Assembly (NCBI RefSeq): GCF_047495555.1
Contig: NZ_CP166866.1
Location: 744,001-808,000 of the forward strand
From: Methanobacterium_D sp040373355
GTDB lineage: Archaea > Methanobacteriota > Methanobacteria > Methanobacteriales > Methanobacteriaceae
DNA length: 64,000 bases
Direction of reading: 5' to 3'
The stretch's first letter is position 1; each line of letters starts with the position of its first letter. Below, one piece after another: positions 8,616-17,230 of the stretch. Below the pieces are notes generated by a model. That model was not told the origin of the DNA and did not search any database. It saw only the letters and a list, made by a program, of their open reading frames with translations. Made by a program: the position numbers and the translations under genes.

Positions 8616-8930
8616 ATGAATGCACAATTTAAAAAAGGAGTGCTTGAACTTTGTGTTCTGGTGATACTTGATAAAAAGGATTGTTACGGCTATGAAATGG
8701 TCGATGAAATCTCAAAGAGTATTTCAATTTCAGAAGGTACTATCTATCCCCTTCTTAAAAGAATGAAAAAAGAAGGAGCACTGACTTCTTACCTAAAAGA
8801 ATCTCAAAGTGGCCCTTCAAGGAAATACTACAAGCTAACAGAATTAGGAAAAGAAAGAAAAGAAGAATTAGTCGCAGAATGGAAGGAATTTTCTGTAGGA
8901 GTTAATAATTTAATTTATTCTAAAAATTAG
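8616..8930 (+). CDS. PadR family transcriptional regulator
   Basis: A 104-residue winged-helix repressor of the PadR type, with the family start MNAQFKKGVLELCVLVILDK, the recognition helix region SEGTIYPLLKRMKKEGALTS and a C-terminal dimerisation helix. The in-frame ATG at 8553 lies upstream of the TATA box, so the start at 8616 is preferred. It is followed ten bases later by a DUF1700 membrane gene, a pairing seen widely where PadR controls a membrane or efflux module. The repeats over its start site suggest autoregulation. Confidence 0.9.
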   Translation: MNAQFKKGVLELCVLVILDKKDCYGYEMVDEISKSISISEGTIYPLLKRMKKEGALTSYLKESQSGPSRKYYKLTELGKERKEELVAEWKEFSVGVNNLIYSKN

Positions 8931-8940
8931 GAGGCAAAAA

Positions 8941-9543
8941 ATGAATAAGGAGGAATATATCGAAAAGCTTTCAAAAGATCTGAAAAAACTTCCAAAAGAA
9001 GATCGAGAAGATATACTTTCAGATTATGAAGAGCACTTTTTAATTGGCATGGAAAACGGCCGAACTGAAGAAGAAATTTCAGAAGCTTTAGGAAAACCTG
9101 AAATAGTATCAAAACAGATTAAAGCAGAGTATATGGTTAAAAAAGCTGAAAATAGACCATCAACAGGTAGTGTAATTGAAGCAGTACTTGCAGTAGCAGG
9201 ATTAGGGCTTGTTAATTTAATATTTATTGCAATACCTGCTCTAGGACTTGCAGCAGTTATTTTAAGTTTAGTTGTTACAGGACTTTCAGTGATTTTAGTT
9301 GGAATTTTAACAATGTTATCACCTATATTACATTCCATTTTCCCTCAGTACATAGATTTACCTATAGGTGGAGGGATTATGGGTACCTTTTTAACAGTTG
9401 TTGGTGGTATTGGTTTAACCGTAATGGGTACATTTTTTGTAATACTCATGGCATATATAGCTAACTGGTTCTATAGGCTGATAATTAAGCACTTAAAGTT
9501 AAATTTAGAGGATATAAAAGAACGAGCTGAGATACTTAAGTAA
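8941..9543 (+). CDS. DUF1700 (HAAS domain) membrane protein
   Basis: 200 residues. The N-terminal 60 residues (EEYIEKLSKDLKKLPKEDRE, then SDYEEHF and ISEALGKPEIVSKQI) form the HAAS/DUF1700 helical domain. The rest has about four hydrophobic segments (about 75-110, 115-135, 140-170). It is probably the membrane partner of the preceding PadR protein; family members are linked to membrane stress operons but lack a defined biochemical role. It follows an AGGAGG-like site and is cotranscribed with padR and the winged-helix gene downstream. Confidence 0.85.
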   Translation: MNKEEYIEKLSKDLKKLPKEDREDILSDYEEHFLIGMENGRTEEEISEALGKPEIVSKQIKAEYMVKKAENRPSTGSVIEAVLAVAGLGLVNLIFIAIPALGLAAVILSLVVTGLSVILVGILTMLSPILHSIFPQYIDLPIGGGIMGTFLTVVGGIGLTVMGTFFVILMAYIANWFYRLIIKHLKLNLEDIKERAEILK

Positions 9544-9565
9544 AATTTTAGGGGTATGGGTATTT

Positions 9566-9856
9566 ATGAATAAATTTCTATGGGGATTACTGGCAGGTAC
9601 AAAAGGTGGATTTAATCGTGCTAGAATAATGGATGAACTAAAACATAGGCCTTATAATGCTAATCAACTAGCAGAAAGGCTCGAGCTTGATTATAAAACA
9701 GTCAGGCATCATATTGAGGTTTTAGAAGAAAATAATGTGATTACATCAACTGGAAAGAAGTATGGTGCTTTGTATTTCCTTTCTGATGAGATGGAAAATA
9801 ATTATGATATTTTTCTTGAAATTTGGGGAGAATTTAGTAGAGAATACAGTAAATAA
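9566..9856 (+). CDS. Small winged-helix (ArsR-like) transcription factor
   Basis: A 96-residue single-domain DNA-binding protein. The helix-turn-helix is NANQLAERLELDYKTVRHHI (about 32-51), followed by a wing (VITSTGKKYGALYFLSDEME). The N-terminal LLAGTKGGFNRARIMDELK is a signature shared with the paralogue at 40858-41139. It follows DUF1700 by 22 bases and precedes a 508-base gap before an ABC exporter cluster. Its target is unknown. Both copies of this regulator lie close to ABC exporter genes. Confidence 0.82.
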   Translation: MNKFLWGLLAGTKGGFNRARIMDELKHRPYNANQLAERLELDYKTVRHHIEVLEENNVITSTGKKYGALYFLSDEMENNYDIFLEIWGEFSREYSK

Positions 9857-10364
9857 TTATTGAATTAATTTATTTTACTAAATAATCCCATAAATACCCT
9901 AATATTTATTTTAAATTTTAATTTTTTTTAAGTATATTTCATTTAAATTAATTTTTTAGTATTAAACACACTTAAATTCATCTAATTTTCTTAATACGTT
10001 CTTTTTTTCAGATTTCATGCTCTTGAAGAAGGAATATAATAATGAATGGCCATAACATATTTTTTCAGATTTTATCTTTTAATCCTTATTTTTCCATTAA
10101 ATTTTTGAATTTGGGTATAAATTGGAGGCAATTTTGGGGGAATTTTGAGGGAAATTAGTGAAAATAAAGGCTTAATTTTGACTTAATGTTGGAAAAAGTA
10201 TTTTTAAGTGTCTTAACAACAGTATAAATAAGCAATATCTTAATGATCTTGATTATAACTATTAGGATTGCCCTGAATTTGAAAGCTTAAATTAGTCCTA
10301 AAATTTGGTATGACAATTACGAGCTTTGTAAACTTGAATTTAAAAATTATAAGGAGAATATAAA
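9857..10364. other. Intergenic region before ABC exporter cluster
   Basis: 508 bases without a plausible gene. The sequence is AT-rich with a G-rich patch (about 10110-10160: several GGGGG and GGAGG runs). A possible TATA element TATAAATA lies at 10223-10230, which would give a transcript leader of about 110 bases before the ATG at 10365. I see no strong palindrome or RNA gene. Confidence 0.5.
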
Positions 10365-11471
10365 ATGTCATTTTCTGGATTAGTATTAAAAAACCCCTTC
10401 AGAAATAAAACCCGAATGGCTTTAGCTGTAATTGGAATCGCCATTGGAATAGCAACAATTGTTGCGCTGGGTATGGTAACTGAAGGGCTAAAAGTAAGCC
10501 TTGAAGAACAATTGAAAGCAGGGGGAGCTGATTTTGTAGTAATGAAAAATACAAGCTCAGGATCAGAATCGCCTGCAATTAAACAAAACCGTGTAGATGA
10601 AATTGCAAAAATGAATGGAATCAAGCAAGCTGCGGGTATTTTAACTGGCAGTCGCATAATAGGTGAAACGCCGTTAGGTCTTGTTGGGTTGAATCAAAGG
10701 GATCTAAACATGATGGGAGCTAAGATTACCCAAGGTAGTCCATATGCCGATGATAAAAATGAAATAATTATAGGAAAATTAGCATTTGAAAAGCTTAAAA
10801 AGAAAGTCGGAGACACTGTAACCTTAAAAGGTGAGAAATATACCATAACTGGTGTATTTGAAACTGGAAATAAAGAAATAGACTCTTCAGCAGTATTGCC
10901 TCTTGCAAAACTCCAAAAAATGGACGAGAATGAAAATAAGGTCCATTTCATCTATGTTAAAATAAATAACAATGCTGATGTTAGGGCAATATCTAAAGAA
11001 GTAGAAAAAGCTTATCCTGGAGAATTAACAAGCATTGCTTCATTAGAAGACTTCCAAAAAGCTAATGATGGGCTCAGTACTGTAGAAACAGCCTCAACAG
11101 CTATTTCTCTTCTTGCAATTGTCATTGGGGGAATTGGTATAATAAACACCATGATAATGTCTGTATTTGAAAGAACAAGAGAAATAGGAGTTTTAAAGGC
11201 AGTAGGATGGAAAGGGAGAAGAATATTGGGCATGATTCTTGGTGAATCGATAGTATTGACTTTCCTTGCAGGAATTGTTGGTATAATACTTGGAGTAGTT
11301 GGTATCGAAGCAATAATAACACTTACAGATACTGCAATGGTTTTAACATTTACTCCTGCTTTAGCTTTAAAGGCGCTGGGCATAGCAGTAATTGTAGGAG
11401 TTATAGGTGGATTTTATCCGGCCTATAGGGCAAGTAGATTAGCACCAACGGAGGCGCTGCGCTATGAATAA
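10365..11471 (+). CDS. FtsX/MacB-type ABC transporter permease
   Basis: 368 residues: one N-terminal membrane segment (about 18-40, after KNPFRNKTRMALAVIGIAIG), a large extracytoplasmic MacB-like domain (about 45-240), then three membrane segments (about 245-360) with the conserved cytoplasmic loop TREIGVLKAVGWKGRRI. MacB-type permeases do not form a classic channel but couple ATP hydrolysis to movements outside the membrane. It starts at ATG after AAGGAG and overlaps the following ATPase gene by eight bases. It is closely paralogous to the permease at 14426. The substrate is unknown; efflux of peptides, lipids or drugs is the family guess. Confidence 0.9.
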   Translation: MSFSGLVLKNPFRNKTRMALAVIGIAIGIATIVALGMVTEGLKVSLEEQLKAGGADFVVMKNTSSGSESPAIKQNRVDEIAKMNGIKQAAGILTGSRIIGETPLGLVGLNQRDLNMMGAKITQGSPYADDKNEIIIGKLAFEKLKKKVGDTVTLKGEKYTITGVFETGNKEIDSSAVLPLAKLQKMDENENKVHFIYVKINNNADVRAISKEVEKAYPGELTSIASLEDFQKANDGLSTVETASTAISLLAIVIGGIGIINTMIMSVFERTREIGVLKAVGWKGRRILGMILGESIVLTFLAGIVGIILGVVGIEAIITLTDTAMVLTFTPALALKALGIAVIVGVIGGFYPAYRASRLAPTEALRYE

Positions 11472-12204
11472 CCTTAAAAATGTGATGGCTGAGGAAGTAG
11501 AAGCTAAAACTAAAACTAAAAAAGGCCATTATGATGAGTTAAAAAACATTATTGAGTTAAAAAACATCAAGAGAAGCTATGAAAATGGTAAGATAAAGGC
11601 ATTAGATGGGGTTAGCCTTGAAATTAAAAAGGGAGAGTTTGTTTCGATTATTGGACCTTCGGGTTCAGGAAAATCAACTCTTCTTAATATGCTGGGTGCA
11701 TTGGATCGTCCTGATGAAGGTGAAATTCACGCTGCAGGATATAACCTCGACAAAACAAAAAATCTGGACCAGTTTCGCTCAAAAGAAATTGGATTCATCT
11801 TCCAGTTACACAATTTAATACCTAATTTAACTGTTCTGGAGAATGTAGAGATCCCCATGTATGAACGTCGCTTATCCTCCAAAAAAATGCATGAAAGAGC
11901 TCTAAAACTTTTAGAGTATGTTGGACTTGAAGAAAAAGCAAATAGGAAGCCTACTCAACTTTCTGGTGGGGAAAGGCAGAGAGTGGCCATAGCCAGAGCT
12001 TTGGCCAACAACCCTTCTATAATTCTTGCTGATGAGCCAACAGGATCTCTAGACTCCAAGACAGGTCAGTTAATCCTCCAGAGACTTAAAGAAATTCATG
12101 AAAAGGAGAATGTAACTCTTATCATGGTTACTCATGACATGAATGTTGCATCTATGGCTGAAAAGACCATAGAAGTCTTAGATGGAAAGATTGTTGAAAC
12201 TTAA
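11464..12204 (+). CDS. MacB/LolD-type ABC transporter ATPase
   Basis: 246 residues with Walker A GPSGSGKST, signature LSGGERQRVAIARAL, Walker B IILADEPTGSLD and the switch histidine in MVTHD. About 27 extra N-terminal residues, rich in Lys and Glu, precede the ATPase fold. It overlaps its permease gene by eight bases, which implies translational coupling. It closely resembles the ATPase at 15552. It powers the adjacent MacB-type permease. Confidence 0.93.
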   Translation: MNNLKNVMAEEVEAKTKTKKGHYDELKNIIELKNIKRSYENGKIKALDGVSLEIKKGEFVSIIGPSGSGKSTLLNMLGALDRPDEGEIHAAGYNLDKTKNLDQFRSKEIGFIFQLHNLIPNLTVLENVEIPMYERRLSSKKMHERALKLLEYVGLEEKANRKPTQLSGGERQRVAIARALANNPSIILADEPTGSLDSKTGQLILQRLKEIHEKENVTLIMVTHDMNVASMAEKTIEVLDGKIVET

Positions 12205-12247
12205 ACATTTTTTCCTTTTTACTAATTTAACTAATTAAGGTGAAATA

Positions 12248-13300
12248 ATGGATCTTTATAAATTGGCGTTTAATAATATCCGCAGAAAAAAACTTAGAAG
12301 CGCATTAACAACGCTTGGAATAATAATTGGTGTTGCAACAATTGTTGTACTTTTAGGTATGACTGCAGGTGCAACATCAGAAGTCCAGGCAGAAACCAGT
12401 AAGTATATGTATGATGTGGGGGTAATACCAGCTTCCACAAGTGGAAATCTCTTAATGGATACTCAGACGATATCGAGCGTTAGAAATTTCCCCGGACTTT
12501 ATGATTTCCGTGAAGTAACTGTATTTAATGAAGATATAAATGGAAAGAGAGTTAATTTTGAAGGAATAAATGATTGGAAACAGGTTAAAATAACAAATGG
12601 AACTCCGGGAGTAGTAATCAACCAGGCAGTCGCAGATAAACTTGGTTATACAATAGGCAGCAAAATTAAAATAAAAAACCAGGAATTCAGTGTTACTGGA
12701 ATTTCTAAAGAAGAGCAGCCACTCTATGTTTACATAAATCAGGATATTGCAAAGCAGTTGACTGATAACAAAGTAAGTGTCATATATGCTAGGGTAAATG
12801 GAGATCCGAAAGCGTTTTCTGATAATATGGAAAAACAGATTAATGGTATTTCTGTTGAAACAAAGTCAGAAAAAGTGGCTAAGGTTCAGGAAATGGCAGG
12901 TCAGGCAATGCTATTTATAGGATTCATTGCAAGTATTGCCCTCATTGTTGGAATTATTAGTGTAATCAATACCATGTTAATCAGCGTTATGGAAAGAACA
13001 AGAGAATTAGGAGTACTAAAAGCTATAGGATTTACAAACTGGGAAATTAAAGGAAGCATACTCTTTGAATCGGGACTACTTGGACTTTTAGGCGGAATTG
13101 CAGGAGTTATACTGGGTATTGTGGGAATTTTCCTTGCTACAAATATGCTTAAATTTACTTCATCAATATCTTCAATGATGCCGTTATGGCTAATTGGGGG
13201 AGTAATTATAGGTGCTACAGTTTTAAGTATCCTTGCAGGACTCTATCCGGCAATGTGTGCTTCAAGATTAAATGTTGTGGAGGCATTAAGACATGAATAA
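12248..13300 (+). CDS. FtsX/MacB-type ABC transporter permease (second type)
   Basis: 350 residues with the same topology as the permease at 10365: an N-terminal membrane helix after FNNIRRKKLRSALTTLGIIIG, an extracytoplasmic domain (about 45-220) and three C-terminal membrane helices with the loop RTRELGVLKAIGFTNWEIKG. Sequence identity to the 10365 and 14426 permeases looks clearly lower than between those two. It overlaps the next ATPase gene by eight bases. GGTGAAATA precedes the ATG. Confidence 0.9.
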   Translation: MDLYKLAFNNIRRKKLRSALTTLGIIIGVATIVVLLGMTAGATSEVQAETSKYMYDVGVIPASTSGNLLMDTQTISSVRNFPGLYDFREVTVFNEDINGKRVNFEGINDWKQVKITNGTPGVVINQAVADKLGYTIGSKIKIKNQEFSVTGISKEEQPLYVYINQDIAKQLTDNKVSVIYARVNGDPKAFSDNMEKQINGISVETKSEKVAKVQEMAGQAMLFIGFIASIALIVGIISVINTMLISVMERTRELGVLKAIGFTNWEIKGSILFESGLLGLLGGIAGVILGIVGIFLATNMLKFTSSISSMMPLWLIGGVIIGATVLSILAGLYPAMCASRLNVVEALRHE

Positions 13301-13961
13301 TAATGTAATTGAATTTAACGATGTTTGGAAGACCTATATCATGGGAAGCGAGAAGATAAATGCCCTTGCAGGTTTAAATCTAACTTTAAAAAAAGGCTCA
13401 TTCACCGCAGTTATGGGGCCATCTGGATCTGGGAAATCTACTTTCCTTCATGTTGCAGGAATACTAGATATGCCTACTAAAGGAACATTTAGAATAAGCG
13501 GAAAAGAAACCAGTAAACTTCCTGTAAAAGAGCAAGCTAGACTCAGAAGGAATGAAATTGGATTTATATTCCAGAGATTCAACCTTATGGCACAACTTTC
13601 TGCATTAGAGAATGTTATGCTTCCTATGATTAAAGAAGACACAGAAAAAGCCAAAAAAATCATGGATAAAATGGGATTAAATGGTAAGTATAATAAACTC
13701 CCAGGGCAGCTTTCTGGAGGAGAACAACAGCGAGTTGCAATAGCTAGAGCTCTTGTTAATGACCCTTCTATCATATTGGCTGATGAGCCCACAGGAGAAC
13801 TGGATACTAAAAATGCAAACTCAATAATGCAAATACTTCAAGACCTAAACCAGAATGAAGGGGTTAGTGTAGTTGTAGTTACTCACAATCCTTCATCTGC
13901 ACAATTTGCAGATCAAACTATCCAGATGAGCGACGGTAAAATCCTTAACTGGAGTAAATGA
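13293..13961 (+). CDS. MacB/LolD-type ABC transporter ATPase (second type)
   Basis: 222 residues with Walker A GPSGSGKST, signature LSGGEQQRVAIARAL, Walker B IILADEPTGELD and VTHN in the switch region (Asn where the neighbours have Asp after His). It starts inside the end of the permease gene, so the pair is coupled. It is the last gene of the operon starting at 10365; a nested inverted-repeat element follows 17 bases after its stop. Confidence 0.92.
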   Translation: MNNNVIEFNDVWKTYIMGSEKINALAGLNLTLKKGSFTAVMGPSGSGKSTFLHVAGILDMPTKGTFRISGKETSKLPVKEQARLRRNEIGFIFQRFNLMAQLSALENVMLPMIKEDTEKAKKIMDKMGLNGKYNKLPGQLSGGEQQRVAIARALVNDPSIILADEPTGELDTKNANSIMQILQDLNQNEGVSVVVVTHNPSSAQFADQTIQMSDGKILNWSK

Positions 13962-13978
13962 AAAATAATAGATTTCAT

Positions 13979-14099
13979 TAGATTATGCTTTTGGGCGGGT
14001 GGGTAAAACTATTTATTTTTTGAAAGAATCAAAGCCGCCTCCTAACTGGATATTAATATCCTCCCTTCTTTGATTCTACTGGTAAAAAAGCATAATCTA
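13979..14099. repeat. Nested inverted-repeat element (possible terminator, structured RNA or MITE)
   Basis: 121 bases bounded by a perfect 14-base inverted repeat (TAGATTATGCTTTT at 13979-13992, its complement at 14086-14099). Inside is a second perfect 10-base stem (AGAATCAAAG at 14025-14034 with 14068-14077), and inside that the 14-base palindrome GGATATTAATATCC (14048-14061). A G-rich strand (GGGCGGGTGGG, 13993-14003) and a C-rich strand (CCGCCTCC, 14035-14042) could pair instead. T-rich DNA follows. I see no clear target-site duplication. It could act as the operon's 3' end, a regulatory RNA or a small mobile element. Confidence 0.7.
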
Positions 14100-14278
14100 T
14101 TTTATTTTAACTAAAATGAACTAATTTTAAATAACCTCGATATAATTTTATTTTTAATTAATGCTTTTTTTAGATATTTTAGCTTATTTTACATGATATT
14201 TTCATATACTATTAATTTAGGCTTTATTTTTGGTATTTAACTAACATGGACTAAAATTCAAGTTTATTTAAGCAAATC

Positions 14279-14286
14279 TTTATATA
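14279..14286 (+). promoter_or_regulatory. TATA box of second ABC cassette
   Basis: TTTATATA in the context AATCTTTATATATC. The start site would be near 14310, leaving a leader of about 115 bases before the permease ATG at 14426. It gives the second cassette a promoter separate from the operon ending at 13961. Confidence 0.6.
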
Positions 14287-14425
14287 TCTTCATGTTGAAA
14301 AGCATTCAAGCTAATAAAATTCATGATTAGCCAAAATTTTATGCATTAATGTGAATAGTTATCTGGTTGTAGATAATATGAACAGATTTTATTATAACAT
14401 GTAAAAGTAACCTGGGGAGAAGAAA

Positions 14426-15538
14426 ATGTCATTTTTAGGACTTGTAGTAAAAAATCCATTTAGAAGTAAAACAAGAACAACCTTAGCGATAATTGGAATT
14501 GCTATTGGAATAGCAACCATTGTTGCACTGGGGGTAATTACAGATGGACTGAAATATTCCACAGAAGAGACTCTTAAGTCAGGTGGATCTGATTTCTTGG
14601 TAGTAGAGGCAAATGTATCAGATATGATGTTCAGTTCTATTGATGATAAGCGCGTAGATGATATAATTAACATAACTGGAGTTCAGGATGCAGTGGGGGT
14701 TCTGATTGGAGTTTATCCTATAGCGGATAATCCATATTTTGTAGTAATGGGTATGCGGAGTGATAAGCTATCTCTTGGTGGAGTTAGCATGATAAATGGA
14801 CAGGGCTTTTCAGACAATAAAAATGAAATAATTCTGGGTAAAGCGGCCTCCCAAAAGCTCAATAAAACTGTAGGGGATACTTTAGAAATTTCTGGTAAAG
14901 AATTTAAAATCACTGGAATATTTGAAACTGGAGACCTACAAAAAGACGGTGGAGCGTTTATGCCTTTAGATAAGCTTCAAGATATAGACAAGAAGGATGA
15001 TGAGGTTACAATGGTGTTTGCAAAGCTTGATAAAGATGCAAATCTAGATGAAGTAACCAAAAAAATAGATGACACATATACAAAGGAACTAATGACAGTA
15101 AAATCACTGGAAGACTTTGGAAAGGTTGATTCTGGGCTTCAAATGATTGACACTGCTTCATGGGCAATTTCACTTCTTGCCATAGTTATTGGTGGAATTG
15201 GAGTAATAAATACCATGATAATGACAGTATTTGAGAGAACAAGGGAGATTGGAGTTTTAAAAGCTGTAGGATGGAAGAATAGAAGAATATTAGGCATGAT
15301 TCTTGGAGAATCTATTGTACTTACATTACTTGCAGGTGTTGTTGGAATAGTAATGGGTCTAGTGGCTATTCAGCTTTTGATGATGGGAGGTATGGGCGGA
15401 TTTATTCAGCCAGTATATACAATGGATACCTTTGCAAAGGCACTGGGAATAGCTCTATTTGTAGGATTAATAGGTGGATTTTATCCAGCTTACAGGGCAA
15501 GTAGACTACCACCTACAGAAGCATTAAGATATGAATAG
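14426..15538 (+). CDS. FtsX/MacB-type ABC transporter permease (paralogue of 10365 gene)
   Basis: 370 residues. It is nearly collinear with the permease at 10365: start MSFLGLVVKNPFRSKTRTTL, extracytoplasmic MacB-like domain, and the loop TREIGVLKAVGWKNRRI before the last membrane helices. GGGGAG precedes the ATG. Thirteen bases separate it from its ATPase. The pair 14426-16253 looks like a duplicate of 10365-12204; the extracytoplasmic domains differ most, which hints at different partners or substrates. Confidence 0.9.
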   Translation: MSFLGLVVKNPFRSKTRTTLAIIGIAIGIATIVALGVITDGLKYSTEETLKSGGSDFLVVEANVSDMMFSSIDDKRVDDIINITGVQDAVGVLIGVYPIADNPYFVVMGMRSDKLSLGGVSMINGQGFSDNKNEIILGKAASQKLNKTVGDTLEISGKEFKITGIFETGDLQKDGGAFMPLDKLQDIDKKDDEVTMVFAKLDKDANLDEVTKKIDDTYTKELMTVKSLEDFGKVDSGLQMIDTASWAISLLAIVIGGIGVINTMIMTVFERTREIGVLKAVGWKNRRILGMILGESIVLTLLAGVVGIVMGLVAIQLLMMGGMGGFIQPVYTMDTFAKALGIALFVGLIGGFYPAYRASRLPPTEALRYE

Positions 15539-15551
15539 TGGAGGGGATTAA

Positions 15552-16253
15552 ATGGAAGCAAGAACTTTAGATAAACAATATGAAGCTCCAAATAATATCA
15601 TTGAAATTAAGAATCTTAAAAAGAGCTTTGATAATGGTAAAATCACTGCTTTAAATGGAATAGATTTAACTATCAAAAAAGGAGAATTTGTTTCGATTAT
15701 TGGGCCTTCAGGTTCTGGTAAATCAACCCTTTTAAATATGTTAGGGGCACTGGATAAGCCCGGTGAAGGATCTCTAAATGTTGCAGGTTATGATTTAACT
15801 AAAACAAAGGATTTAAACCACTTTAGATCAATGGAAATAGGTTTTATATTCCAGCTCCACAACTTGATTCCAAATTTAAAAGTAATTGAAAATGTGGAAA
15901 TTCCAATGTATGAAGGAAATTTATCTAATAAAGAAAAGAGGGAAAAAGCTTTAAAGCTCATTGATTATGTTGGCCTTTCAGATAAACTCAATCGAAAGCC
16001 AACAGAGCTTTCAGGTGGTGAAAGGCAAAGGGTGGCTATTGCACGTGCACTTGCAAATGATCCTTCTATAATTCTAGCAGATGAACCTACTGGATCATTG
16101 GACTCTAAAACTGGCAAAATGATTCTTGAGGGGCTTAAAGATATTCACGAGAAAGAGAATGTGACATTAATTATTGTTACACACGATTTATCAGTTGCTG
16201 AGCAAGCTGATAGAATTATAAGGGTTCTGGATGGTAAAATTATCGAAAACTAA
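15552..16253 (+). CDS. MacB/LolD-type ABC transporter ATPase (paralogue of 11464 gene)
   Basis: 233 residues with Walker A GPSGSGKST, signature LSGGERQRVAIARAL, Walker B IILADEPTGSLD and VTHD. Like its paralogue at 11464 it carries an N-terminal extension before the ATPase fold. GGAGGGGATTAA precedes the ATG. It ends 23 bases from the convergent acetyltransferase gene, with T-rich DNA between. Confidence 0.92.
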   Translation: MEARTLDKQYEAPNNIIEIKNLKKSFDNGKITALNGIDLTIKKGEFVSIIGPSGSGKSTLLNMLGALDKPGEGSLNVAGYDLTKTKDLNHFRSMEIGFIFQLHNLIPNLKVIENVEIPMYEGNLSNKEKREKALKLIDYVGLSDKLNRKPTELSGGERQRVAIARALANDPSIILADEPTGSLDSKTGKMILEGLKDIHEKENVTLIIVTHDLSVAEQADRIIRVLDGKIIEN

Positions 16254-16276
16254 TTTTACTTTTTTCTTTTTTAAAT

Positions 16277-16738
16277 TCAACCTAATTTTTTAACACACAT
16301 TAAATTATAAGGAATATATCCATTTTTAAACCAGAAGTTTTTGGATATTTCATTTAAATCCGAAACCATACATTCCATTCGTTTAATGCTTTTATTCATG
16401 AAATATTTCTCAATTTCGTCCAATAATGTTTCTCCAATCCCTTTGTTTCTATATTTTTCACTTATAGATAATTCTAATATTAATCCTACTTTTTCATCAT
16501 AAATTGGGGGTTCTGAAGATTCAGTGGCCATTAAATATCCTCTTATTTTATCATCTGCTTCAAAAACTAGTATAACATACTCTGGGCTTTTTAAAACATA
16601 AGTTAGATAATCTGAATATACTTCTTTTGCATTAGGCTTTATCTGGTATAAATTACTCCTTTCAATATGAAAATCCATCATTTCTTGCCATAGTTCAATG
16701 ATTGAATCAAAATCATTTTTATTAGCTTCTCTTATCAT
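16277..16738 (-). CDS. GNAT family N-acetyltransferase
   Basis: 153 residues, a complete minimal GNAT fold. The N terminus MIREANKNDFDSIIELWQEM is typical, the acetyl-CoA loop is ISEKYRNKGIGETLLDEIEK (about 91-110), and WFKNGYIPYNLMCVKKL closes the fold. It is possibly a protein or small-molecule acetyltransferase; the substrate is unknown. It is first on the minus strand after the ABC cluster, and 31 bases separate it from the deaminase upstream. Confidence 0.87.
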   Translation of the reverse strand: MIREANKNDFDSIIELWQEMMDFHIERSNLYQIKPNAKEVYSDYLTYVLKSPEYVILVFEADDKIRGYLMATESSEPPIYDEKVGLILELSISEKYRNKGIGETLLDEIEKYFMNKSIKRMECMVSDLNEISKNFWFKNGYIPYNLMCVKKLG

Positions 16739-16769
16739 GTTATTAACCTATAAAATCTTTTGATTGTCC

Positions 16770-17207
16770 TTACAATCCTATATCTTCGTACCATAATTTT
16801 GGATGATTATTGATAAAATTAGACATCATATCAATGCATGATTGATCTTGAATAACTTCTAAATCAACTCCTCTTGATTTGAGTAGCTCTTCTTCACCTT
16901 TAAATGTTTTATTTTCTCCTATAACTACTTTAGGTATCTTATAAAGTAAAATTGCACCAGAACACATTGAGCAAGGTGATAGAGTTGTATAAAGAACACA
17001 TTTGCTATAAATAGCTCCTGAAAGCCGACCGGCATTTTCTAATGCATCCATTTCGCCATGAAGGGTTACACTTCCATTTTGAACACGTCGGTTATGTCCC
17101 CTGCCTATGATGTTATTATTATGGACAAGTACGGAGCCGATAGGTATGCCTCCTTCTTCTAATCCTCTATTTGCTTCCTCAAAGGCAGTTTTCATGAATT
17201 TATCCAT
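16770..17207 (-). CDS. Nucleoside/base deaminase (CMP/dCMP or guanine deaminase fold)
   Basis: 145 residues of the cytidine-deaminase-like fold. The zinc site is visible as HGEMDALENAG (about 50-60) and PCSMCSGAILL (about 77-87). The length and the C-terminal HPKLWYEDIGL suit the guanine/cytosine deaminase branch more than the tRNA adenosine deaminase TadA. It would hydrolytically deaminate a purine or pyrimidine base. It lies between the acetyltransferase and the DUF6653 gene on the same strand. Confidence 0.82.
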   Translation of the reverse strand: MDKFMKTAFEEANRGLEEGGIPIGSVLVHNNNIIGRGHNRRVQNGSVTLHGEMDALENAGRLSGAIYSKCVLYTTLSPCSMCSGAILLYKIPKVVIGENKTFKGEEELLKSRGVDLEVIQDQSCIDMMSNFINNHPKLWYEDIGL

Positions 17208-17230
17208 AATAAACCTCGATTATAAATATT

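Noticed and set aside
13979..14099. Insertion sequence
   Set aside because: No transposase and no clear target-site duplication; the element is only 121 bases. A MITE remains possible but is not claimed.
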